Shown piece after piece: positions 55,323 to 62,875 of a stretch of DNA of 64,000 nt (position 1 is its first letter; each line of letters starts with the position of its first letter). Position numbers and translations under genes: made by a program. The stretch lies in NCBI GenBank assembly GCA_963788145.1, contig CAWBFQ010000006.1:310001-374000 (forward strand), in the 5' to 3' direction. Below the pieces are notes generated by a model, which was not told the origin of the DNA, did not search any database, and worked only from the letters and a program-made list of their open reading frames with translations. This DNA is from UTCFX2 sp963788145 (GTDB lineage Bacteria; Chloroflexota; Anaerolineae; Anaerolineales; UBA4823).

Positions 55323-57107
55323 ATGCCGATCATCGTGGGTGAAAGTGTTGGTCCGTACCGTCTTGTTGAACAACTGGGACAAGGAGGGATGGCCACTGTT
55401 TTTAAGGCCTACCATGCTACTCTGGATCGATATGTTGCAATTAAGGCGCTGCATCCGGCGTTCTCTCAAGACCCAAATTTCCTGACTCGCTTTCAACGTG
55501 AAGCTCAGGTAGTTGCTCGTCTTGAACATCCCAATATTGTACCTATCTATGATTATGCCGAGCATGAAGGACGTCCCTATCTTGTGATGAAATTTATTGA
55601 GGGGGAGACATTAAAGGCCCGATTGAAACGCAGCCCAATAGACATAGCAGAAATCGACCTGGTTGTTGAAAGTGTAGGCGCCGCATTAAGCTACGCCCAT
55701 GAAGCAGGTATTCTACACCGGGATGTAAAACCATCCAATGTGTTGATTGCCAAGGATGGGCGGATTTATCTGGCCGATTTTGGCCTGGCGCGTATGGCTG
55801 AGGCAGGTGAGTCAACTATCTCATCGGATATGATGCTTGGCACGCCGCAGTATATTTCACCTGAACAAGCCCAAGGGAAACGCGACCTGGATGCTGGAAC
55901 AGACATCTATTCGTTTGGAATCTTGATCTATGAGTTGATGGTGGGTAAGGTACCTTATTCTGCAGATACCCCTTACTCGATTATTCATGATCACATCTTT
56001 TCCCCTCTTCCGATGCCAAGATCGATCAAGCCCGAGATCTCGCTACCAACCGAAAGAGTGATTCTTAAAGCATTAGCCAAAGAACGCTCGGATCGGTTCA
56101 AGGATATCTCCTCACTGGTGGGTGCCTGGAAAAAAGCCCATCAGGAAGATAGTGGATATTCTGCTGAACTGCTTGCCGATGTCACGGTGATAAGTGAGAA
56201 AGATACTATTGCTCAACAGCCGGTGGAATTATTCCCAGAAAAAAGCGAAGATGTGAAAAGCTCCGCGGTCTCAACAGATGCATCGATTAAACCTCCTGCT
56301 AAAAAGAAATGGAACAGGATTTGGCTTGCTGCTGTGGGGGTGGTCGCTCTGGTTTGTGTCTGCTTCGCCAGTGTGGCGATCCTGTCATCCATTCAGAAGC
56401 GCCAAAAGTTAAACGCACAAATTGCTCAGACCGCAATCCCCGTCCTTACTTCACCGGTAACTGAACCATTTATGAATCCAGCGGTTCAACCGCCTCCGGT
56501 TATGGAGGCTCTGGAACGTGTTCGGCAGCAGCCCGAAAATCCCGAAAGTTTTTTTGGACTCGCGATTACTTTCCTGGATGTTGGCCAACCAGAAAATGCT
56601 GAACAGGCTTTTATCCGAGCAGCCGACTTAGCGGGTCAATCGCCGGAATTTTATAACCGCGCCGGGGACGAAATGCGCGCCCGGCAGATATGGGATATCG
56701 CGGCTTCATTTTATATCGACGCCTTGAATCGAATGCCGGATCCAGTCCCTGAAGAATGGTGGGATAACCTTTACCAAACACTGTATCTTTCAGCCGATAT
56801 GCCCAGGATCCAGGATTTGCTGCATAAAACCCCTTTGGAGCGGTTAAACTCCGGTTTTATAGAGTTGGTGAATGGCAGAAGCGCCTTATCTCATGGTGAG
56901 ATCGTATCTGTAACGAATGTCATCAATCGGTTTTCTCGCCAATTCCCGGATACAACAGGCATTCGCCTGCTTGAAGCTGAACTGGTTTACAAGAAGGGCG
57001 ATGCTGAAAAAGCGAAACAAATTTTGTCTACATTAATAGGCAGTCCCAAGTCATCCGAATGGGTCAAGCGGGTTGCTGATTATCTGTTAACGAAAGCAAA
57101 GAATTGA
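55323..57107 (+). CDS. Ser/Thr protein kinase with TM helix and TPR-like C-terminal domain
   Basis: A 594-residue receptor-type kinase. ATG 55323 is chosen because it directly precedes the kinase N terminus (GPYRLVEQLGQGGMATVFKA). Seen: lysine in YVAIKALHP, LHRDVKPSNVLI, DFGLARMAEA, TPQYISPEQAQG and DIYSFGILIYELMVG. A single membrane helix (WLAAVGVVALVCVCFASVAIL, about residue 340) is followed by an outer domain with TPR-like repeats (NPESFFGLAITFLDVGQPENAEQAF, LEAELVYKKGDAEKAKQIL). It lies between pgk and tpiA, 7 nt before the latter, which suggests cotranscription with tpiA. Whether it controls glycolytic enzymes is not shown by sequence. Confidence 0.92.
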   Translation: MPIIVGESVGPYRLVEQLGQGGMATVFKAYHATLDRYVAIKALHPAFSQDPNFLTRFQREAQVVARLEHPNIVPIYDYAEHEGRPYLVMKFIEGETLKARLKRSPIDIAEIDLVVESVGAALSYAHEAGILHRDVKPSNVLIAKDGRIYLADFGLARMAEAGESTISSDMMLGTPQYISPEQAQGKRDLDAGTDIYSFGILIYELMVGKVPYSADTPYSIIHDHIFSPLPMPRSIKPEISLPTERVILKALAKERSDRFKDISSLVGAWKKAHQEDSGYSAELLADVTVISEKDTIAQQPVELFPEKSEDVKSSAVSTDASIKPPAKKKWNRIWLAAVGVVALVCVCFASVAILSSIQKRQKLNAQIAQTAIPVLTSPVTEPFMNPAVQPPPVMEALERVRQQPENPESFFGLAITFLDVGQPENAEQAFIRAADLAGQSPEFYNRAGDEMRARQIWDIAASFYIDALNRMPDPVPEEWWDNLYQTLYLSADMPRIQDLLHKTPLERLNSGFIELVNGRSALSHGEIVSVTNVINRFSRQFPDTTGIRLLEAELVYKKGDAEKAKQILSTLIGSPKSSEWVKRVADYLLTKAKN

Positions 57108-57114
57108 GGAAAAT

Positions 57115-57885
57115 ATGCGTAAACCATTTGTAGCAGGAAACTGGAAGATGTTTAAGGATGTAGCTGAGGCGCGACAACTGGTCTCTGAACTTGTGCCTGG
57201 GCTGCAAGTGTTCGAAAGTGTGGAAAAGGCCCTCTGTCCACCTTTTACCGATCTAATGGCTGTGTCCGCATTATTGGAAGGCACGGACATCGGTCTGGGA
57301 GCCCAAAATATGCATTGGGAAACCTCCGGCGCTTACACTGGAGAGATTTCCCCTGCCATGGTGGCTGAATTATGCCGCTACGTCATCATCGGACATTCGG
57401 AACGCAGGACATATTTTGGCGAAACGGATGAGACCGTCAACCGAAAAATTAAAGCTGCATTCTCGCACAATTTAATACCCATTGTATGTATCGGTGAGAC
57501 ATTGGCAGAATATGAGGCTGGTAAGACTGCCGATGTGGTTTCAAACCAGTTGCGTCGCGGCTTGGGAGAAATCAATGATCTATATCAGCTGGCAGGCCCG
57601 GCTTCTTTGGTGATAGCCTATGAGCCTATTTGGGCAATCGGCACCGGCAGACCATCGACGCCAGAAGGCGCTGCGCAGGTTATTCGAGAGATGATTCGAC
57701 CTGTTCTGTCGGAGCTGTTTGATTCAAACATTGCTCAGGCAACGCGCGTGCTCTATGGCGGTTCGGTGAACGGCAAAAACGCACATGAGTACTTTACCCA
57801 GACGGAGATCGACGGTGGATTAGTAGGCGGCGCCAGTTTGAAGGTCGCCGATTTTACCCAGATTGTCCAGGCTGCTGCTCTATGA
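57115..57885 (+). CDS. tpiA: Triosephosphate isomerase
   Basis: A 256-residue TIM-barrel enzyme interconverting dihydroxyacetone phosphate and glyceraldehyde 3-phosphate. Catalytic residues are in FVAGNWKMFKD (Asn, Lys), IIGHSERRTYFGE (His) and VIAYEPIWAIGTG (Glu); the phosphate loop ends with LYGGSVNGKNAHEY and GLVGGASLK. ATG 57115 follows TTGAGGAAAAT, 7 nt after the kinase stop. Length is normal. Confidence 0.97.
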   Translation: MRKPFVAGNWKMFKDVAEARQLVSELVPGLQVFESVEKALCPPFTDLMAVSALLEGTDIGLGAQNMHWETSGAYTGEISPAMVAELCRYVIIGHSERRTYFGETDETVNRKIKAAFSHNLIPIVCIGETLAEYEAGKTADVVSNQLRRGLGEINDLYQLAGPASLVIAYEPIWAIGTGRPSTPEGAAQVIREMIRPVLSELFDSNIAQATRVLYGGSVNGKNAHEYFTQTEIDGGLVGGASLKVADFTQIVQAAAL

Positions 57886-57902
57886 TCCATTAAACTGCTG
57901 AT

Positions 57903-58664
57903 ATGCCAGCCAATCTGGATGGCGTCCTTTGGCTTATTTTATCTCTGGCGCCGCTTCTTGTTTTACAGCGCACCTTGCAGAGAGAGGTTCAAATGATATT
58001 CCTCCTGGTTACGCGCCGGGTGGATATCTCAATCACTCTCTTTTCGGTATTGTTTTTTCCGGGCGTGTTGCTCCATGAGGGGAGCCATTTTTTGATGGCC
58101 CGGGTGATGGGTGTGCACACAGGGCGGTTTTCATTGATCCCATCTCCGACTGGAGATGGAAAATTGCAACTGGGATTTGTGGAAACCGCTTCTGTGGATT
58201 GGTTTCGAGACGCGCTGATCGGTATGGCGCCGTTATTGACGGGGGGATTATTCGTCGCTTATGCCGGTTTGAGGCAGCTCCAGTTGCTCAGCCTTGCTCA
58301 AGTTTTTTGGTCTGAGGGTCCGCAGTCATTTTCTCGGTCATTGAGTTTGCTCATAACCCGTCCTGATTTCTGGTTGTGGTTTTATATTACGTTGGTGGTT
58401 AGCAGCACGATGCTGCCTTCCAAATCAGACCGCCGAGCCTGGCTGCCGTTGGGTTTGATTTTGGTAGGTCTGGCGGGGCTTGCTCTGTTATTTGGGGCTG
58501 GTCCGTGGATGTTGGAAAACCTGGCCAGTCCATTCAATCAGATATTGCGTGCGATTGCAATCGTGTTCACAATTAGCGCAGTTTTGCATCTTTCATTGCT
58601 GCCATTCATCTGGCTGGTCCGCCGGTTATTGAGCCGCCTGCTGGGTTTAGAAGTGATGTTATAA
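57903..58664 (+). CDS. M50-like membrane protein with HExxH motif
   Basis: A 253-residue membrane protein with about six hydrophobic segments. In the second, VLLHEGSHFLMARVMGVHTG has an HExxH zinc-protease motif in the context typical of site-2/M50 proteases (HEGSH followed by a small-residue helix and a G-V-x-T/V turn). The usual second motif with Asp is not obvious; the nearest candidate is ALIGMAPLLTGGLF, as in the divergent M50B group. It may be an intramembrane protease or an inactive relative. It follows tpiA by 17 nt and precedes the NusG-like gene, whose -10 overlaps its end. Confidence 0.6.
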   Translation: MPANLDGVLWLILSLAPLLVLQRTLQREVQMIFLLVTRRVDISITLFSVLFFPGVLLHEGSHFLMARVMGVHTGRFSLIPSPTGDGKLQLGFVETASVDWFRDALIGMAPLLTGGLFVAYAGLRQLQLLSLAQVFWSEGPQSFSRSLSLLITRPDFWLWFYITLVVSSTMLPSKSDRRAWLPLGLILVGLAGLALLFGAGPWMLENLASPFNQILRAIAIVFTISAVLHLSLLPFIWLVRRLLSRLLGLEVML

Positions 58665-58665
58665 T
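58657..58665 (+). promoter_or_regulatory. Extended -10 promoter of the polysaccharide cluster
   Basis: TGTTATAAT (58657-58665) is a perfect -10 hexamer with an upstream TG extension. It overlaps the stop of the M50-like gene and lies 52 nt before the NusG-like start, leaving a leader with a strong ribosome site, AGGAGG (58703-58708). No clear -35 is seen, as is allowed for extended -10 promoters. Confidence 0.5.
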
Positions 58666-58717
58666 GCTTATCTCACCTGGGTCGGTAAATTGGCTCGATG
58701 GTAGGAGGATGATTTGA

Positions 58718-59233
58718 ATGGCAGGCAATTGGTATGCGGTGCGCAGCAAACCCCGCAAGGAGGAAGTCGTCTGGCGCCAGATTCTTTCACAGGGGGTTGA
58801 AGCATATTGTCCCAGAATACGTGTCCATCCGGTTAATCCCCGTTCTCGCAAAATAAAACCCTATTTTCCGGGCTATTTATTCGCTTTTGCTGATCTGGAA
58901 GAAATAGGGTTATCTTTTTTTCAATGGATGCCACATGCCATCGGTCTGGTGAGTTTTGGTGGAGAACCATCGGTTGTACCAGAGCACCTGATCCAGGCTA
59001 TTCAGAAACGTGTGGACGAGATTAACGCCGCTGGCGGTGAGACTTTCGACGGATTGAAGTCGGGCGACACAATCTGGATCAGTGATGGTCCATTTAAAGG
59101 ATATGAAGCGATTTTTGACGCTCGCTTGCCGGGGAACGAACGGGTGCGGGTATTGCTTGAATTTCTGGGGAGTAAACGCAAAGTTGCTTTAACTTTGCAT
59201 CCAGGACAGATTATTCAGAAAAAGGATCATTAA
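58718..59233 (+). CDS. NusG paralog (RfaH/UpxY/LoaP-like antitermination factor)
   Basis: A 171-residue protein with the two NusG domains: an NGN domain starting WYAVRSKPRKEEVVWRQIL and containing KPYFPGYLFAFAD, and a C-terminal KOW domain, LKSGDTIWISDGPFKGYEAIF and ending ALTLHPGQIIQK. The housekeeping nusG normally sits beside secE/rplK; here the neighbours are surface-glycan genes, which is the setting of specialised paralogs such as RfaH, UpxY or LoaP that let polymerase read long polysaccharide operons. ATG 58718 follows AGGAGGATGATTTGA. Its target is likely the operon that follows. Confidence 0.88.
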   Translation: MAGNWYAVRSKPRKEEVVWRQILSQGVEAYCPRIRVHPVNPRSRKIKPYFPGYLFAFADLEEIGLSFFQWMPHAIGLVSFGGEPSVVPEHLIQAIQKRVDEINAAGGETFDGLKSGDTIWISDGPFKGYEAIFDARLPGNERVRVLLEFLGSKRKVALTLHPGQIIQKKDH

Positions 59234-59248
59234 TCCGACAGAAGGATC

Positions 59249-59259
59249 GACGGTAGTAT
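59249..59259 (+). promoter_or_regulatory. ops-like element (RfaH recruitment motif) downstream of the NusG paralog
   Basis: GACGGTAGTAT at 59249-59259 differs at one specified base from the enterobacterial ops consensus GGCGGTAGNNT, keeping the CGGTAG core. It lies between the NusG paralog stop and the next gene. In E. coli this element pauses polymerase and recruits RfaH. That a chloroflexotal paralog would read it is speculative. Confidence 0.35.
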
Positions 59260-59299
59260 CAAATATTGTGCAAATGAGGCGATAGGAAAGCGAGTTTAT

Positions 59300-60298
59300 T
59301 TGAAGAAAGCCCTCTCCGGTTTATTCTCTGCCAGGATATTTAAAATAATGCTTGGGCTGGTCCTGGGCTTCTTTTTTTTATATCTTGCACTTCGGAATGT
59401 TCTTTGGACGGAGGTGCTGGCTGTCATCTCAGAGGCGGCTCCAGGCTATATCATCCTGAGTTGTGGAGTGGTCTTGCTCAACAATTTGCTAAAGATCGTT
59501 CGCTGGGGTTTTCTGCTCTCCTCTTCTGGAGTTCTGGTAAAGTTCTGGGATATTTCTGCCTCCTTCGTGTCCGCACAACTGCTGAACTCATTGACCCCCA
59601 TTCGCATTGGTGAGATTAGCCGTGTTTATCAGATCGGAAGCAGTGGAACAAGCCCGGCGTTTGTGCTGGGGACAATATTTGCTGAAAAGTATTTAGATAT
59701 CGTTGCCTATGCTATTTTGATCGCTTTTCTTTTTATTTGGATCCCATTGCCCAATTGGATGGATGAGACCGTCTTATTATTTGGGATATTCTCCTTGTTG
59801 GCATCCTTGGGATTGCTCGTATTTGTTACGAAAAGGAAGTACTTAATTCGCATTATAGATGCAATCAGTCAGCGGTTTCCCACTGATGTTCAATCTTTTA
59901 TTTTGAAAAATACTCATTCTGGATTTGCCTCTTTATCAGTATTCCAAAGTGGAACAAAAATTTTCTCTCTTGTCCTGATCACCATGTCCATTTGGGCGAC
60001 GGCGCTATGGACCAATCAAATCCTGCTATTGGCTTTAGGAATCCATGCGCCAGCCGAAACGTCATTTTTAGTCTTAGCAGCGATCCAGGCTGGATTATCT
60101 TTGCCGGGGTTGCCTGGAAAAATTGGTGTATTTGAATATGCATGTATCCTGGTGATGGAGTTCCTGGGTTTCAGCCAATCCTATGGGTTGAGTTACGGTA
60201 TACTTTTACATACTGTGGTATATGGGCCCGTTATCGTTTTTGGATTAATGTCGATTGTTTATTTGCAGGCGAAAAGCCCAAGTCGCCTTCCAAAATGA
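59300..60298 (+). CDS. LPG-synthase-like flippase-type membrane protein (UPF0104)
   Basis: A 332-residue integral membrane protein with about eight helices, of the lysylphosphatidylglycerol-synthase transmembrane family (UPF0104, including AglD-like proteins). Seen: VVLLNNLLKIVRWGFLL, LLNSLTPIRIGEISRVY, EKYLDIVAYAIL and, near the end, SLPGLPGKIGVFEYA, the family's conserved P-G-x-x-G-x-x-E patch. These proteins flip or modify lipids and glycolipids; the catalytic LPG-synthase domain is absent. The start is TTG 59300 (AGGAAAG upstream); the first ATG would remove part of helix 1. It is the first gene after the ops-like element. Confidence 0.82.
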   Translation: MKKALSGLFSARIFKIMLGLVLGFFFLYLALRNVLWTEVLAVISEAAPGYIILSCGVVLLNNLLKIVRWGFLLSSSGVLVKFWDISASFVSAQLLNSLTPIRIGEISRVYQIGSSGTSPAFVLGTIFAEKYLDIVAYAILIAFLFIWIPLPNWMDETVLLFGIFSLLASLGLLVFVTKRKYLIRIIDAISQRFPTDVQSFILKNTHSGFASLSVFQSGTKIFSLVLITMSIWATALWTNQILLLALGIHAPAETSFLVLAAIQAGLSLPGLPGKIGVFEYACILVMEFLGFSQSYGLSYGILLHTVVYGPVIVFGLMSIVYLQAKSPSRLPK

Positions 60299-60353
60299 GA
60301 GATGAATACATCATCTATTAGGTTTGATCATGCTTCTTATAGGATGAAAGTTT

Positions 60354-60833
60354 ATGTCTTCAGTGTTGTTCATATGCTCAGCGAATATATGTCGATCCCC
60401 GATGGCGCAAGGGTTATTGGTCGCAAAAACCGTGGAAATAGGCGAAACCTGGTCGATTGATTCCGCCGGAGTGTTTGCAAGGCCTGGATTTCCACCAGCC
60501 CCCTATACTCTGGAGATCCTGCGTGAGAAGGATATTGATTTGAGGGGACACCGTTCCAGGCTGGTAAATGCCGAGTTGGTCGCTCAGTTCAATTTGGTAC
60601 TGACAATGGAACATGGCCAAAAAGAAGCTATGGGCACAGCGTTTCCACAGCATAAGCATAAGATTTTTCTGCTCAGTGAAATGGCGGATCTGAACCATGA
60701 TATCATCGACCCAATTGGGCAACCATTTATTGAGTATCAGCAAACTGCAGCGGAGATCGAAGATATCATCCGGATTGGCTTTGATCGAATTCGATCCTTA
60801 GCAAGCATTTCTGAAGACAAACATGATGGGTAG
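60354..60833 (+). CDS. Low-molecular-weight protein tyrosine phosphatase
   Basis: A 159-residue LMW phosphatase. The CX5R loop is ICSANICRSPMA near residue 8-15 and the general-acid Asp lies in DIIDPIGQP near 120; VLTMEHGQK is also typical. Family members of this kind are Wzb-like phosphatases that dephosphorylate the tyrosine kinases controlling polysaccharide export, or arsenate reductases; the latter lack the DP general acid and have extra cysteines, so a phosphatase is favoured. Start ATG 60354 with AGGATGAAAGTTT. It overlaps the following DUF2142 gene by 11 nt. No Wzc-type kinase is within the window. Confidence 0.9.
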   Translation: MSSVLFICSANICRSPMAQGLLVAKTVEIGETWSIDSAGVFARPGFPPAPYTLEILREKDIDLRGHRSRLVNAELVAQFNLVLTMEHGQKEAMGTAFPQHKHKIFLLSEMADLNHDIIDPIGQPFIEYQQTAAEIEDIIRIGFDRIRSLASISEDKHDG

Positions 60834-62805
60834 GTTATCTTCTGCCGGTCGAGAATACGCTTTCGTTAGCCTGATTTTAGTATTAGCCGCGTTTCATGGC
60901 TTGTTGTATATTTTTCTTCTGCCTCCCTGGCAGCACTATGATGAACCGAATCATTTCGAGTATGTCTGGTTAACTGCTCATCTGGACCACCTGCCAACGC
61001 CACAGGATTATTCTCCAAAATATAGTCGCCAGGTGACAAAGTCGATGCTTGGTCATGGATTTTTTGATCACCTCAATTATCAACCTGTTGTCGGTCCGCC
61101 GAGTGTGAAAATGAAAACCCCCGGCTTTTCGCAACTTTCCGAACCGCCTTTTTATTACCTGGTCGCTTCGCTGCCAATCCGGTTAATCCCCGCAAGAGGA
61201 TTAGTTGCCCAACTCATCGCAGCAAGAATGGCGTCGATGATGTTCTTACTAATCACCGTCCTGGCTGGCTGGGGAGTTGCACATGAGCTTTCTCCACTTG
61301 GCCATCCTATACGTTGGATGCTCCCGATCTCGCTCGCTCTAACCCCTGCTTTTGTAGATTTGATGACAGCGGTCAATAATGATGCAGCCGCAATTGCTAT
61401 ATCCTCAGTGATCTTGTGGCTCAGCGTCCGGATGATGGTGAGAGGTTTTTCCTGGCTTTTATTTCTAGCGATGATTTTAGGCGGATTATTGGCCTATTTT
61501 ACAAAGATCACTGCGTTAACGGTTATCTTGGCTTACCCACCGGTTCTGGTATTTTCTCTTCTCCGGGGACGATTCCGCAAGATCGCCTGGATGCTGGTGG
61601 TCTTGGGCATAATCGCCGGGTTGGCGTACAGTCTGCGCTGGGATGACGCTTATGCCTGGTATCGTGATTCTAAACAGTCATCTCCTATTCGCCAGCAAAA
61701 CTCGATTGCTCCCATAGGCAAATACGTATTGGGGCTGGAGACGTATCAAAAGTTGCAATCCTCCTGGAAGCCCGATATTTTTCAACATATCCCGATTGCA
61801 GAAGCCCAAAGACTGGCTGGAAAACCGATCACCTTTGGTTATTGGATCTGGTCTGATCGTAGCCAACGATTGCGCGCCCCTATTTTAGGGACTGGCAGCC
61901 GAAGTTATTCGGAAGAATTGACTGTGTCCCAGCAGCCAGGTTTCTATGCTTTTCAGGCGACGCTCCCGGAAGACACCAGCCGGATATGGGTAAATCTAAT
62001 CCCAGAGGGGGCAGAACCGGGGTCTATGGTTTATTATGAAGGTTTGATACTAGTCGAAGGACATCGCCCAATTTCAGAGTCGCCCGAATATTCTTTACCG
62101 AATGCTCGTGAAGGGAAATGGGGAGGACAGTCTTTTGAGAATCTGCTCAGAAACGCCTCTTTTGAGACAGCAGGGCCAAGAATTAATCCCGATCTGGATA
62201 ACTTCATCACCCGATTTATGCCCGATCAAGGGCGTCCTTCAATGATTTTGGCGACCCTGGTCGATTTCCGAGGCGCTCAGGATCTTTATCCGATAACTGC
62301 AGTGCACATCTTCCGCACCTTTTGGGCGCGGTTTGGATGGGGGCACGTCCCTGTGTTGGCCGCAGATTGGGTTTACCCAGGATTAGCTGTCATCTCTCTA
62401 ATAGGGCTTCTTGGGGCTGTCATCGGGGTGATCCGCTGTATCAAGTGCCCGCCCTGGGACATGATCCTCACCTTTGGATCTGCTACATTACTTACATTAT
62501 TCATGGCGCTGACGCGCGGAGGGGTATATCTCTCTCAGCCCAGGTTCTATTATTCAACAGCCCGATATCTTTATCCAATGATCATTCCTATTTTATTGGT
62601 GTTTTGTTCCGGTTGGTTGGAGTTCTTTCGGCTGATCCGAATTATTTTTTATAGGTTCACCCAACCCGATTCCGCTTTACACATAGAAGCTTCGCCGTGG
62701 TCGTTAAACAAAACCATGCTGCTTCTTTTCAGTTTATTTCTGTTCTTTTTCTTATTGCTGGATTTGCTTGCGGTCCTTGGTATTGCTGAGTATTATCAGC
62801 TTTAA
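60823..62805 (+). CDS. DUF2142-type polytopic membrane protein (GT-C-like)
   Basis: A 660-residue membrane protein with about ten to twelve helices. The N terminus shows the DUF2142/GT-C style motif LLPPWQHYDEPNHFEYVWL in the first outer loop, a region that in GT-C glycosyltransferases holds the acidic catalytic residues. A soluble outer domain is inserted around residues 290-450 (for example VSQQPGFYAFQATLPE and NASFETAGPRINP, beta-rich). Probably a lipid-linked sugar transferase acting outside the membrane, or a related surface-glycan protein. ATG 60823 overlaps the phosphatase gene, showing coupling. Confidence 0.75.
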   Translation: MMGRLSSAGREYAFVSLILVLAAFHGLLYIFLLPPWQHYDEPNHFEYVWLTAHLDHLPTPQDYSPKYSRQVTKSMLGHGFFDHLNYQPVVGPPSVKMKTPGFSQLSEPPFYYLVASLPIRLIPARGLVAQLIAARMASMMFLLITVLAGWGVAHELSPLGHPIRWMLPISLALTPAFVDLMTAVNNDAAAIAISSVILWLSVRMMVRGFSWLLFLAMILGGLLAYFTKITALTVILAYPPVLVFSLLRGRFRKIAWMLVVLGIIAGLAYSLRWDDAYAWYRDSKQSSPIRQQNSIAPIGKYVLGLETYQKLQSSWKPDIFQHIPIAEAQRLAGKPITFGYWIWSDRSQRLRAPILGTGSRSYSEELTVSQQPGFYAFQATLPEDTSRIWVNLIPEGAEPGSMVYYEGLILVEGHRPISESPEYSLPNAREGKWGGQSFENLLRNASFETAGPRINPDLDNFITRFMPDQGRPSMILATLVDFRGAQDLYPITAVHIFRTFWARFGWGHVPVLAADWVYPGLAVISLIGLLGAVIGVIRCIKCPPWDMILTFGSATLLTLFMALTRGGVYLSQPRFYYSTARYLYPMIIPILLVFCSGWLEFFRLIRIIFYRFTQPDSALHIEASPWSLNKTMLLLFSLFLFFFLLLDLLAVLGIAEYYQL

Positions 62806-62875
62806 TCAAACGACTTAATCTTGTGGCGCGGTTTAAAGTCGATGCAAGAATCTTGTGTTATTTTGGAGGTGGTTC

